Counted from the first letter of the stretch, positions 47,415 through 56,825 are shown. The stretch is 64,000 nucleotides of DNA from JANQHO01 sp965218075 (GCA_965218075.1 CBDCJZ010000003.1:434001-498000); one strand, 5' to 3'. Notes: a model not told the origin generated them from the sequence alone. Program-made: numbers and translations.

Positions 47415-48648
47415 GTTTATTCTGTGGATCAGATTTATAAATCAATAAGCTCAATAGATCGGGTAGTAATATTTCATTGGCAACTTCCAGTATATCTTCA
47501 ACTGTAATGCTCTCGATTTTCTGGCAAATTGCTTCAAAAGTATCTATTTTATTGAGAGTGAGCAACGACTTTCCATAACCTAACATCAATAAAGCGTTGT
47601 TTTCATGAGCCATTGCTACTTGCCCTAAAAATTGTCGTTTAGCTTTGCTTAATTGCAATGCCCCCAGTTTGTGCGTTCTCAGCTTTTTCAACTCTTTTTC
47701 AACCAATTTTAGAATCCTATCAATGGTGCTAGGGGTAGTTCCTAAGTAAATGCCAAACAAGCCTGTGTCAGAGTATGAGTGGTAGAAAGATTCTATATGG
47801 TAAGTAAAGCCATATTTTTCCCTTATGTTGAGACTTAGACGGGAATTCATGCCGGGCCCTCCCAGTAAATTATTGAGCAACATTAAAGTTCGTGCTTTTT
47901 CATGATTGGCTGCGTAAGCTGGTCCACCTAAAATAGCATGGGTTTGAAATCCCTCCCTTTGTTTAATAACACTTTGTCGCTGATAACTGTCAGGACTATT
48001 AATATGGCGTTGTATAAAGCTTAGGTTATTTTGTAATTCCCTTTCTAGAATTTGCTGCAAATGGAAAGAAGATATCTTCCCTACAGAGCTAAAAACCATA
48101 CGATTAGTACCATAATTTCGTTGGATAAATTGCAGAATGTCATTGCGTTGAAACGATTTAACAGATTTTTCTGTACCCAAAACATTATGACCCAATGGAT
48201 GTCCGGTAAAAATCTGGTCTTCGAAATCGTCAAAAATGCTCTCGGAAGGAATATCTAGGCAACTGTTGATCTCATCAATAATTACTTCTTTTTCTTTGTG
48301 TATCTCCTTTTCGGGAAAAGTAGAACGGAAGACTAAGTCAGCAATCAGTTCTACAGCACGCAAATAATCCCCAGCTAAGAAAGAAGTATAGATAACAGTT
48401 TGTTCTTTAGTAGTGGAGGCATTGAGCTCGCCTCCGACATTTTCCATTCTGCTGAGTATATGAAAGGGCTTACGCTTCTGGGTTCCTTTAAAAAGGCAAT
48501 GTTCAATATAATGTGCTAGTCCCTCCTCGATTTCCAGTTCATCTCTTGGTCCTGCAGCTATGTGTAAGCCACAATGTGCTATAGGCCGATCTGTGGTTTT
48601 ATGTACCACTCTTATTCCATTTGACAATTCGAGGACTTCAAATTCCAT
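47398..48648 (-). CDS. M16 family zinc metallopeptidase
   Basis: This 416-aa pitrilysin/processing-peptidase-like protein has the inverted zinc motif HYIEH (46-50) with the distal ligand Glu at 126 (IIDEINS). A second, inactive-half domain follows, as usual for short M16 subunits. No signal peptide is seen, so it is probably cytoplasmic. I place the start at the ATG at 48648 (MEFEVLELSNGIRV); a TTG four codons earlier is possible but overlaps a perfect -7 octamer TACTTTTG (48658-48665, minus strand), which supports transcription starting just before the ATG. The O-methyltransferase gene overlaps its end. Confidence 0.9.
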   Translation of the reverse strand: MEFEVLELSNGIRVVHKTTDRPIAHCGLHIAAGPRDELEIEEGLAHYIEHCLFKGTQKRKPFHILSRMENVGGELNASTTKEQTVIYTSFLAGDYLRAVELIADLVFRSTFPEKEIHKEKEVIIDEINSCLDIPSESIFDDFEDQIFTGHPLGHNVLGTEKSVKSFQRNDILQFIQRNYGTNRMVFSSVGKISSFHLQQILERELQNNLSFIQRHINSPDSYQRQSVIKQREGFQTHAILGGPAYAANHEKARTLMLLNNLLGGPGMNSRLSLNIREKYGFTYHIESFYHSYSDTGLFGIYLGTTPSTIDRILKLVEKELKKLRTHKLGALQLSKAKRQFLGQVAMAHENNALLMLGYGKSLLTLNKIDTFEAICQKIESITVEDILEVANEILLPDLLSLLIYKSDPQNKHGILT

Positions 48649-48733
48649 GATGCGGAACAAAAGTAATTAAGGAAGCTGTAAACTTTCCTTTAATAAAATG
48701 AGGTATCCCAGTAAAGTTGAGAGTTTAAGTGTG

Positions 48734-50788
48734 CTAATTCCTTAACCATTTGTCTAGCCAGCCGAAAAATTCCCTGTACCATATCAAACCGTTTTGCGGC
48801 TTTAGTATCCAATGTTCTTCATTGGGGAAGTAAAGAAAACGGGTCGGGACTTCCATCAGCTTAGCTGCTTGAAAAGCCGCCATTCCTTGGATCTCTGGTA
48901 CCCTGAAGTCTAAGCCTCCGTGGATTACCAATAGGTGGGTATCCCAGTTTTGTACATAATCTTTAGGATCGTATTTTTTATAATCATCTACAAGACCAGA
49001 TTTCCAGAAGGGGCCACCTACATCCTGGTTGGCAAAGAATAGCTCTTCAGTGGTAAGATACCAGTTCTCCAGATCAAACAAACCGCAATGTGAAATAAAA
49101 GCACTGAAGCGACCTTCGTGATTCCCAGCCAGCCAATAAACAGAATACCCACCATAACTGGCGCCTATACAACCTAGGTTTTTATTATCCACATAAGGTT
49201 CTTCACTTACAGCATCAATGGCCGATAAATAGTCTTTCATCGCTTGTCCCCCCAATCACCCGAGATTTGTTCATTCCACTGACGGCCAAAACCCGGTAAT
49301 CCCCTGCGGTTAGGTGCCACTACTATATATCCTCGGGCGGCCATTAGCTGGAAGTTCCAGCGGAAGCTATAGAATTGTGAAACTTGACTTTGAGGGCCTC
49401 CTTGACAATACAACAGATTGGGGTATTTTTTATTCGGATCAAAATTAGGTGAGTAAATTACCCAAGTAAGCATATTGTTTCTGTCAGTGGTAGTTATTGC
49501 TCTTTTTTCAATCTCGCCCATGGCAGTGCTATCATAAATGCAGTCATTATATATGGGTCAACTGATTGGCCTTTTTATCTTTTGGATTGATGTTATAAAT
49601 CTCAGTAGCGTGGTTTATGTCCTGTCTTTCGCCAATCAGCATCTCACCTGCGACTTCAAAGCGATCATAATTGTATAATCCTTCAGTAACCGTCTTTAAT
49701 TGAACTGTTCCACCAGCAGCTTTTATCGTTTTAGGAAGCTTTATTTCAAATATCTGATTAGTTCCTTCGGTAGGTACTCCAGCATAAATAGTCGTTTCAT
49801 TTTTCCACACAAAAGAATAAAAAGTTAAACTGTCATATGAACCGGCTAAGACCAATACATGCATACGCTCTTTGGTTTTTAAATCCATTATCACTAAATC
49901 ATTTACATCGCTTTCATAACCTTCGTTTTTCATGCTCAGCCAGGCAAGTTTACTGCCATTTGGGGAAAATTTTGGCTCCTTATCATAACCTAACATCCCT
50001 TCGGTGAGATTAGTAGTTTTATTTTTTTCAAGGTCAAACAGGTAGAGATCAGAATTGGTACTAACAGCCCATTCCAAGCCTTTTTTCTTTTTAGTCTCAT
50101 AAACTACGCTTTTGCCGTCAGGGCTCATGGTGTAAGATTCGGGTCCGCTAAAGGGGTTTAAAAGCGAGTCATACACCATGCCGTCCATTAGATCTTTGTA
50201 ATCAGTTATTTGATCTCCCTTATAATATGCCAGACAGACATGGTTGGATTTATAGTCATTCCATCTTGTCCCAGTGGCGGTATATCAAGTCGTCAATTAC
50301 TTTGAAATCAGCTTTAGGCAAGTTGGGATATAGCTCTTCGGGTTTCTTTTCCGTTTTTACAGATTTATTAAAAAGCAGGGCAATATAGCCGTCTTTTTGT
50401 AAATGAGCTTTTACTCCACTTATTTCTTCTTCGATCTCGGTAAGTTGTATTTTATTTTCTCCGCTTTGATCCATCAGATAAAATTGTCCCTGATAGCTGA
50501 ATCCTATCTTCTCTCCTACAAACTGAGCGTCATATTCACTTTCTTTGGTATCGGTTAGCTTTTTGTTATCCAGTTTATTAGCGTTCATGATGTAGATATC
50601 TCGATTGCTTTTGTTGGTTTCAACGTCGTAATATGTTATTCCGTAAAGAAAGCTTTTGCCATCTTCAGAAACATCCTCTAAGCCTACACGTCCTAGCTCC
50701 CAAAGCTTTTCAGGTGCATTCCTTGTTTTTGGGCTGTGGTAAAAAAATCCAAGCTCGATATAATAAAAAGAGAAAGTAATTTTTGCAT
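48734..50788 (-). pseudogene. S9 family prolyl oligopeptidase/dipeptidyl peptidase, four frameshifts
   Basis: The whole length of a secreted S9 peptidase (~685 codons) can be read in five frames. The signal peptide starts at 50788 (MQKLLSLFIISS, ends TTAQ). A beta-propeller follows (PEKLWELGRVG, HWDK, MSPDGKSVVYE, FSPNGSKLAWLS). The catalytic domain keeps the Ser motif GASYGGYS, Asp in LDFRVPEIQG and His in NEEHW. The breaks are single bases: an A run one short at 50726-50730, one extra base near 50264 (restores HWDKWNDY), one extra base near 49549 (restores QLTHINDCIYDS), and a G run one short at 49247-49252 (restores GDWGGQAM). All three catalytic residues are intact. Four independent lesions argue for a recent pseudogene unless the base calls are poor. 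Confidence 0.85.
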
Positions 50789-51131
50789 GATTATTTTATT
50801 TTGGTTTTCGAATTTAAGCAAAAGCAATAAAGACTTTTAGGAGTTTATTTTTGAGGAATGCAATAATACCGAACGAATAATATCTCAATCAAAGAAATTA
50901 GCCCTTCTTAGTGGATGCTGGAAACAACTATAATCAACTAGCTGGAAGGGGCTAGTTGATTATGGTTAAAAAATTGTTGACGAGAGTTGACCTATTATTA
51001 TGGATCATTCATAATAGGCATGGGAGACATACGATCATCAAAGTAATCATGTATAAACTACAAATTCGTTCTTTTGGGAATTATATGGCTATTTACCAAA
51101 ATCGGATTCCTTATTAGCTTTTTTTGTCGAT
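50789..51131. other. Intergenic region with strong inverted repeat
   Basis: No open frame of note. The striking element is a hairpin at 50926-50967: arms 50926-50942 and 50951-50967 pair over 17 bp (one G-T pair), with an 8-nt loop. Neither strand has the T-run of a standard terminator directly after the stem. Confidence 0.6.
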
Positions 51132-52345
51132 TCACTTTTTCTTTTTTCCTTCGGCTCGTAGCGACCCTTCCAACAGTATGGATACTTCCTCAATAGGCAA
51201 AGCTTTACTAACGCTAGTGATATACCAAGCATTCCTGTCCGATTTAGATAGCGTTTTAAACTCGACAATATTTGCCGCTTTCTCTAACCACTTAGTCGCT
51301 ATTTTTCATGTAATCCCTAACTGGGGTTCTTTGATGAAGTGAGGGGAAAATATGTCGTCCTTGCGGATTTTCTCTTTTACGTTATCAATGGGAGATCTGA
51401 AACGAAAACAAATGTATCTATTCTGCAAAGCAGGTAAATATCCTCGGAATCCAATCTCTCAATAATATTAGCTGCATTTTCCCTCCAAAGTTGTTTCTCA
51501 ATGCCTTCATAGTCTAGGGGCTATGCATTTGTGGCCCCCTGGAAAATTCCCAGTCAAGGCAGCGATATTTCCCTTCCTTGCGGGCTCCTTTTATAACAGG
51601 TTAGCAACACGTCTCGGGTCTGTTCTCGAAACCAGTATAAGTACTCATTCCAAGCACTGATGCGGATCTGGTCGGAAACTCCCATCTTTTGTAATATGTC
51701 TCCCTGTAGCCAGTCAACTCGCTTACCTTGCAAAACCGGATTGCAGCAGTCTTGGTATTGTCAAGAGCAATTAAGCCTACATTGCTGTCAGGGTCATTAA
51801 ACCGAATATCCGGCTCATCCTTGCGGGGAAACCGCCTCAAAGATTCAAGGTCGGTCAACCAACCCGTTTTACTCCCAGACCAAGTCTTTACATTAGTCAC
51901 CGAAGACGGTTGAAACAAAAGCTAATCCAGTTGGACGTCCCGTGTCTGCAACCAAGCTAGAAGTCAGGGAAATAAAATCTGAGAGGCACTCCTGAAACAA
52001 TTCAGTTCGGATAAACGACTCAAGAACAAAAGCGCGATCCCCATCTGCAGTTATCAAGACATTTCCTAAGTGCGAGTTCATAAAGGTTGTCATGCCGACA
52101 ATTAAGGGAACCGCAAGCCCCTGCTCCGTAGCACTGTTTCTTGCGAACCATGGCGGGTTCGTAACGCGTACTTCAAAACTGGAAGAGAAGTCAACAAGCG
52201 TGTCTCGTTCCCTAACTCTCTTGTTTGCAGGGAGTATGTCATAAGACACGGACTCATTACATAATTCTATGTTTCCCAAGTGATCAGTAAGACCGTTAGC
52301 TCCTGAAAAGGGTTATCGGTGTTTCCAGTAACCCGTTCTGTTCCG
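51132..52345 (-). pseudogene. Decayed adenine-specific DNA methyltransferase
   Basis: The minus strand shows consecutive fragments in shifting frames: NTDNPFQELTVL (about 52290-52345), then 51893-52279 with RVTNPPWFARNSATEQ, then 51601-51918, then pieces down to 51132 that end EGKKKK-stop. NPPW is motif IV of N6-adenine methyltransferases, and the (T)NPPYLA+N context is typical of the Type II and stand-alone kinds. I count at least three frame changes and several stops, so it is dead. No cognate nuclease or specificity subunit is seen. Together with the transposase stub next to it, this looks like the relic of a restriction-modification or mobile island. Confidence 0.6.
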
Positions 52346-52417
52346 ATCAAGCATAAAAAGCAAAATGACGAAACGGATTTCCTTCAGTAAAAAATTGTCC
52401 ATTTTATCTTTTTATTT

Positions 52418-52595
52418 TCACTGTATTAACCCACCCCTCATAGGGAAGTGTGTTTACCGTCAAGGCTCGCGACGATGGCTCTCATTTTGTCAATAGTATC
52501 AAAAGACTGGACATTATGTCTTCCCGAAAATTCATTTACATACCGACACCAAGTGCTTTTCACTTATTCTGTGATAAGTTCCGAAATACCCCCTG
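52418..52595 (-). pseudogene. IS1595/ISXO2-like transposase C-terminal fragment
   Basis: Minus-strand translation gives GTYHRISEKHL, then after a +1 shift RYVNEFSGRHN, DTIDKMRAIVASLDGKHF and a stop at 52418. The pattern H.S.KHL.RYV.EF.GRHN...DTID.M is characteristic of the C-terminus of IS1595-family (ISXO2-like) DDE transposases. Nothing of the catalytic core remains upstream and I see no terminal inverted repeats, so it is a stub. It borders the decayed methyltransferase. Confidence 0.6.
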
Positions 52596-52747
52596 TTAAA
52601 ATATCAAAAAGCAAAAAATGGTAAATTATGATAAACTCATTAACAAGTAAACAATTGAGAACTGCAAGTTAATATCAGTGCCAAGTTATAAAATTGTAAA
52701 TACAAAGCAGTTATAAAAGAAAACTTCTGTTGTAACAGGGGTCAGAT
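52596..52747. other. AT-rich spacer downstream of rng
   Basis: Non-coding stretch between the transposase stub and the stop of the RNase G gene. I see no terminator hairpin or repeat here. Confidence 0.4.
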
Positions 52748-54295
52748 TTATTTGAATTCAAACATTTCATTCTTGCTATTAAAGAAATGGTACTCTAAAA
52801 ACTTATAGGAATCTCGAGAAATAACTTTGAGGTTTCGCTTATGCTTTTTAGACCAATTTCCTCTTATGCTATTAAAAAATCCTTTTGTAAGATAGGCTGC
52901 GACAAAGGGATGAGTATGCAAGAAAATATCTTTGTCTTGCTCATGATTAGTAAGTAGTTCCAGGCGGTTTTCTATCTCGTTGATAATGCGTATGGGGGCT
53001 TCTACTTTATTACTTTCATTGGGATTTTCTTCCCGGGTTTGAATGTGCATTTCAGGGCGTACCCTTTGACGGGTAATCTCAATCAAACCAAAACGAGAAG
53101 GGGGTAAAATCTTGTGCTTTGCTCTGTCGGACTTCATTTCCTCTTTCAGTTTTTCATAAAGCTTTTTGCGGTTTTCAGAACGACGAAGATCAATGAAATC
53201 AACCACAATAATTCCTCCTATATCACGTAATCTTAATTGGCGGGCTATTTCTTCAGTTGCAGCTAAGTTTACACCGAGGGCATTGTCTTCCTGATTTTCG
53301 TTGCTATAGATAGGATTACCACTATTTACATCAATTACGTGCATGGCTTCTGTATGCTCAATAACCAAGTAGGCCCCTTTACTTATAGGAACAGAGCGGC
53401 CAAAGGAGCTTTTAATCTGACGTTCTATACCAAAATGTTCGAAAACAGGTGTTCTATCTTGGTATATTTTGGCTATTTCTTCTTTTTTGGGTTCTATAAA
53501 CTTCAGATAATCTTTTACTTCAATCAGCAAGTTTTCATCGTCTACAGTAATGCTGTTAAAGGAATCGCTAAGAATATCTCTCAGTAAAGCCGATACACGA
53601 TTCAGTTCGCGCAAAACAGGTGAAGGAGGTTTTATTCGCTGAATCTGATGGTGAAGTTGCTTCCACCTGTTCACGAGGTTCTGTAAGTCACTGTCCAATT
53701 CTGCTAGGGAACAGCCCTCTGCTACGGTTCGTATTATTACACCAAAACCTCTTGGTTTGATACTTTGTACTAATTTGCACAGGCGATCTTTTTGTTCGGC
53801 GTCATCTAACTTAGAGCTTACGTTGATTCGCTTAGAAAAGGGGACAAGCACTAAATGACGTCCTGCTAAAGATAGCTCACTAGTAATACGAGGACCTTTG
53901 GTAGAAATAGGTTCTTTAACTATCTGTACTAAGATATTTTGTTCAAGTTTCAATACCTGGTTTATATTGCCGTCTTTGTCAATGCTCGGCTCATTTTCAA
54001 AGTCGACCAAAGACCAGCTTTGTTTTCCGGTAAGGACACGCTTGGTAAACTTATTAAAAGATTTAATTTGGAGACCTAGGTCATTATAATGCAGAAAAGC
54101 ATCTTTTTCATAGCCCACATCTACAAAAGCTGCATTGAGACCGGGGACTATTTTTTTAATTTTCCCCAGATAAATATCTCCGACAGCAAAATCCTCAGAA
54201 TTATCGTAATGTAGTTCCGCAAGCTTACCGTCCTTTAGTAGTGCTATAGCTACTTCATCAGCGGCACGTGACTGTATAATCAACTCTGTATTCAT
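52748..54295 (-). CDS. rng: Ribonuclease G/E family endoribonuclease
   Basis: This 515-aa cytoplasmic endoribonuclease acts in rRNA 5'-end maturation and mRNA turnover. It has an S1-type RNA-binding region about 35-125 (GDIYLGKIKKIVPGLNAAFVDVG) and catalytic aspartates in HVIDVNSG (D322) and IIVVDFIDLRR (D366), both at the positions expected for RNase E/G. The CPxC zinc link of E. coli enzymes is replaced by RPEMHIQTRE, as in other Bacteroidota. The ATG at 54295 (MNTELIIQSR) is chosen; an upstream TTG or ATG extension of 20 hydrophobic residues does not resemble the family. The small basic-protein gene lies 97 bp upstream. Confidence 0.93.
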   Translation of the reverse strand: MNTELIIQSRAADEVAIALLKDGKLAELHYDNSEDFAVGDIYLGKIKKIVPGLNAAFVDVGYEKDAFLHYNDLGLQIKSFNKFTKRVLTGKQSWSLVDFENEPSIDKDGNINQVLKLEQNILVQIVKEPISTKGPRITSELSLAGRHLVLVPFSKRINVSSKLDDAEQKDRLCKLVQSIKPRGFGVIIRTVAEGCSLAELDSDLQNLVNRWKQLHHQIQRIKPPSPVLRELNRVSALLRDILSDSFNSITVDDENLLIEVKDYLKFIEPKKEEIAKIYQDRTPVFEHFGIERQIKSSFGRSVPISKGAYLVIEHTEAMHVIDVNSGNPIYSNENQEDNALGVNLAATEEIARQLRLRDIGGIIVVDFIDLRRSENRKKLYEKLKEEMKSDRAKHKILPPSRFGLIEITRQRVRPEMHIQTREENPNESNKVEAPIRIINEIENRLELLTNHEQDKDIFLHTHPFVAAYLTKGFFNSIRGNWSKKHKRNLKVISRDSYKFLEYHFFNSKNEMFEFK

Positions 54296-54392
54296 CTTGT
54301 AATAAGTTTTTAAAATTAAGATCGTGAAAGAAGGTGCTAAAAGAAAAAGATGCAACTATTCATCAGAGCAGAACATGTGAGCAGAAATCAAG

Positions 54393-54485
54393 TTATTTCT
54401 TTTTCTTATGACGATTTTTTCTCAAACGCTTTTTGCGCTTGTGAGTAGATATCTTATGCCTTTTCCTTTTCTTTCCGCTCGGCAT
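54393..54485 (-). CDS. 30-aa Arg/Lys-rich protein, AURKAIP1/COX24-like
   Basis: This is a complete frame with ATG at 54485 and TAA at 54393. The product begins MPSGKKRKRHKISTHKRKKR and ends RHKKKK; about two thirds of its residues are Lys, Arg or His. Small proteins beginning MPSGKKRKRHK are highly conserved in Bacteroidota and are annotated as AURKAIP1/COX24-domain proteins, related to mitoribosomal mS38 and to bacterial bS22; a ribosomal role is thus likely but inferred. Its first 32 nt overlap the 3' end of the TPR gene in another frame, which suggests coupled translation. Confidence 0.8.
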   Translation of the reverse strand: MPSGKKRKRHKISTHKRKKRLRKNRHKKKK

Positions 54486-54993
54486 AATCCTCAAATTTTT
54501 TATTAATATTCAGTTTAGAAATTTCCTCTTCAATTTCAGCTTTAGGTACCTCATCAGCCAAAAGCATAGCCTTTTCATAAGTTTTTTGAGCAGCAACGGT
54601 ATCACCTGTATTGAGGAGGGCTTGTGCCAAAAATCGATGAGCCTCTATATTATCAGGAGAATTTTTAATCACAGTTTCAAATCTGCTTATAGCTTTATCG
54701 TATTGAGCAGTTTGCATAGAAAGGATGCCCAGGATATAATTAGCCTTAATATTATTCGGATAGTCTTCTGCCACTTTTCTTATTTTTAAGATTCCTTGCA
54801 TAGGAGGCGTAACTCCTGATTTCAATTCTTCTAAAGCCTGCTCTATCGCTTCCTCAGTTGTAGGCTGAATCTGTTCGCTTTCTTCTTCTGCCTTAGCTGT
54901 TTCCAACTTAGCGAGAGGTACTACAGGAGAAAGATACAGAAATATCAAAAGCACTATGCCAATCAGTAATATTGCAATGAACCCTTTTTTCAC
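54454..54993 (-). CDS. Membrane-anchored TPR protein
   Basis: This 179-aa protein has an N-terminal hydrophobic anchor (about 5-25, ILLIGIVLLIFLYL), an acidic linker (KAEEESEQIQPTTEEA), and two to three tetratricopeptide repeats (about 70-150: ANYILGILSMQTAQYDKAISRFE, EAHRFLAQALLNTGDTVAAQKTYEKAM). It presumably scaffolds proteins on the periplasmic side; the partner is unknown. It lies 4 bp downstream of the HU-family gene and overlaps the 30-aa basic protein gene, so the three form a tight operon leading to rng. Confidence 0.75.
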   Translation of the reverse strand: MKKGFIAILLIGIVLLIFLYLSPVVPLAKLETAKAEEESEQIQPTTEEAIEQALEELKSGVTPPMQGILKIRKVAEDYPNNIKANYILGILSMQTAQYDKAISRFETVIKNSPDNIEAHRFLAQALLNTGDTVAAQKTYEKAMLLADEVPKAEIEEEISKLNINKKFEDYAERKEKEKA

Positions 54994-54997
54994 TTAA

Positions 54998-55288
54998 TCA
55001 TTCAATTTTCACTTTTTTCTTGATTGTCTCAGCAAAGGCTTTAGCGGGTTTGAAAAATGGAATGTTATGAGCGGGAATGATTAGAGTAGTATTTTTAGAA
55101 ATGTTACGGCCTGCCTTTTCCCCTCTCTTTTTAATAATAAAGCTTCCAAATCCTCTGAGATATACATTATCATTTGATTCTAAAGAATTTCTTACTTCTT
55201 TCATGAAAACTTCCACAACATTCTGAACATCAATCTTTTCCATACCAGTCTTATTGGAAATTCTGGCTACAAGTTTATCCTTAGTCAT
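54998..55288 (-). CDS. HU/IHF-family DNA-binding protein
   Basis: This 96-aa nucleoid protein has the HU/IHF fold, with an N-terminal helical pair (KDKLVARISNKTGM), the core strand motif LRGFGSFIIKKR, a DNA-binding arm containing GRNISKNTTLIIPAHNIPFF, and FKPAKAFAETI at the end. The arm sequence with IPAHNIPFFKPAK is the variant usual in Bacteroidota. HU and IHF subunits cannot be told apart from sequence alone. It is first in the run HU - TPR - basic peptide - rng. Confidence 0.9.
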   Translation of the reverse strand: MTKDKLVARISNKTGMEKIDVQNVVEVFMKEVRNSLESNDNVYLRGFGSFIIKKRGEKAGRNISKNTTLIIPAHNIPFFKPAKAFAETIKKKVKIE

Positions 55289-55407
55289 CTTTAAACAATG
55301 TATATATCGTCAATTAATTACCAAATTCATAATTTTGAAATAGGATAAATATAATTTGAATGGGGTAAATATAAAATGAAAAATCGTGATAAACGTATTT
55401 TGAAGAA

Positions 55408-55950
55408 ATGGTTTTTAGAATTATGACTAGATTACATGGTTTAGAGATTGTGAAAAGGGTTTTCTCAATTACTCTTACTGTTGCTTCATCGGTGGCTTGT
55501 AATAGTCAGAACATAATTAATAAAGAACAAATGTACTTTAAAGTGAGAAAAACTGAAGAACAATGGAAAAAGGAGCTAACTCTAGGTCAGTATCGCATCT
55601 TGCGCCATAAAGGAACGGAAAGACCTTTTACAGGTAAATATAATCTTCATTTTGAAGATGGGATATATGCTTGTGCTGGTTGTAATGCCAAGCTTTTTTC
55701 CGGCGATTCAAAATTTGAATCGAACTGTGGTTGGCCCAGTTTTGATAAAGCCTTAGATGAGAATAAAGTGATTGAAAAGCTAGACAGAAGCCATGGCATG
55801 ACTCGTACCGAGATACTGTGTGCTAATTGTGGAGGACACTTGGGCCATGTATTTAATGATGGTCCTACCGAAACTGGAATGCGTTATTGCATCAATTCTG
55901 CTTCTTTGGATTTTAAAAAGGCGGGAGAAGAAAAAGCAGAAAATAAATAA
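55408..55950 (+). CDS. msrB: Peptide-methionine (R)-S-oxide reductase, probable lipoprotein
   Basis: This 180-aa MsrB repairs methionine-R-sulfoxide in proteins. Zinc ligands are C89 and C92 (CAGC) and C138 and C141 (CANC); the catalytic Cys is C161 in RYCINSASL, and CGWPSF supplies a possible resolving Cys (C107). The first 31 residues contain a hydrophobic stretch ending SSVAC, which reads as a lipobox, so the enzyme is probably anchored in the periplasm rather than cytosolic. The ATG five codons in (MTRLHG) is an alternative start. A perfect -7 octamer TAATTTTG lies at 55330-55337 but lacks a clear -33 element. A terminator-like hairpin follows the stop. Confidence 0.92.
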   Translation: MVFRIMTRLHGLEIVKRVFSITLTVASSVACNSQNIINKEQMYFKVRKTEEQWKKELTLGQYRILRHKGTERPFTGKYNLHFEDGIYACAGCNAKLFSGDSKFESNCGWPSFDKALDENKVIEKLDRSHGMTRTEILCANCGGHLGHVFNDGPTETGMRYCINSASLDFKKAGEEKAENK

Positions 55951-55965
55951 TCTCTTTTATAAATG

Positions 55966-55998
55966 AGGCTGATTTGGGCAGGTCAGCCTTTTGTTTTA
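55966..55998 (+). terminator. Terminator-like hairpin between msrB and trmD
   Basis: Arms AGGCTGA (55966-55972) and TCAGCCT (55983-55989) pair perfectly around a 10-nt loop and are followed by ttttgtttt. This is a good intrinsic terminator for msrB. The T-tract ends at the trmD ATG (55998), so the stem would also cover the trmD ribosome-binding region if transcription reads through. Confidence 0.65.
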
Positions 55999-56672
55999 TG
56001 CAAATAGATATTATAACAGTTTTACCTAAACTTTTAAAGAGTCCTTTTGAGGATTCCATTCTAAAAAGAGCGATCGAAAGAGAAATTGTAAAAGTTACTA
56101 TTCACGACCTAAAAGAATACGGTTGCGGAAAACGCAAACAGGTAGATGATTATCAGTTTGGTGGAGGAGCTGGAATGGTAATCATGGCCGAGCCCATATT
56201 TAATTGCATAGAAAAACTGAAGCAGGAAAGAGATTATGATGAAATAATCTACATGACTCCTGATGGGGAACTTTTTAATCAGAAAACGGCCAATTCTCTC
56301 TCATTAAAACAAAATGTAATTATTCTTTGCGGGCATTATAAGGGAGTAGACCAACGTATACGGGATCACTTGATAACTAAAGAAATTTCTATAGGAGATT
56401 ATGTATTGAGTGGTGGTGAACTGGCAGCTGCAGTTGTTTGTAAAGCTACTATTCGTCTCATTCCCAATGTTTTAAATAATGAATCATCCGCTTTAACTGA
56501 TTCTATCCAAGATAATTTACTGGCGCCCCCAATATACACTCGCCCTGCTAACTTTAAAGGCTGGAAAGTACCGAAAATACTCGTTGGAGGAAATTTCCCG
56601 AAAATTGAAGAATGGCGATGGGAAAAAGCACTGGAGAAAACTCGACAAAGAAGACCAGATTTATTGAAATAA
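55998..56672 (+). CDS. trmD: tRNA (guanine-N1-)-methyltransferase
   Basis: This 224-aa TrmD methylates G37 of tRNAs from SAM using a trefoil-knot (SPOUT) fold. Motifs are QFGGGAGMVIM (53-63), CGHYKGVDQR (111-120) and SIGDYVLSGGELAA (131-144), with the catalytic Asp at D168 in LTDSI. The ATG at 55998 (MQIDIITVLP) matches the family start; an upstream in-frame extension overlaps the terminator hairpin and is rejected. rplS follows, as in the widespread trmD-rplS order, though with a gap of about 150 bp. Confidence 0.95.
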   Translation: MQIDIITVLPKLLKSPFEDSILKRAIEREIVKVTIHDLKEYGCGKRKQVDDYQFGGGAGMVIMAEPIFNCIEKLKQERDYDEIIYMTPDGELFNQKTANSLSLKQNVIILCGHYKGVDQRIRDHLITKEISIGDYVLSGGELAAAVVCKATIRLIPNVLNNESSALTDSIQDNLLAPPIYTRPANFKGWKVPKILVGGNFPKIEEWRWEKALEKTRQRRPDLLK

Positions 56673-56825
56673 AGATATTTGACATTACAACTAATTACCG
56701 TAACATTGTTCCCTGATTTTCCCATATTGGAAAAGAATTATTAATTTGTTCCAAGCAATTGATTTTCAATGAATAGTAAAAATCATGTACCTTAGTTATG
56801 AGTGTAAATTTTGAAGCTTTTGATC

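Noticed and set aside
54296..54355. A 20-residue hydrophobic extension of RNase G that might be a membrane anchor
   Set aside because: RNase G homologues begin with the MNTELII-type sequence; the extension is a chance open frame in the leader.
55974..55997. N-terminal extension of trmD by eight codons
   Set aside because: It lies over the msrB terminator stem and T-tract, and the family start matches the ATG at 55998.
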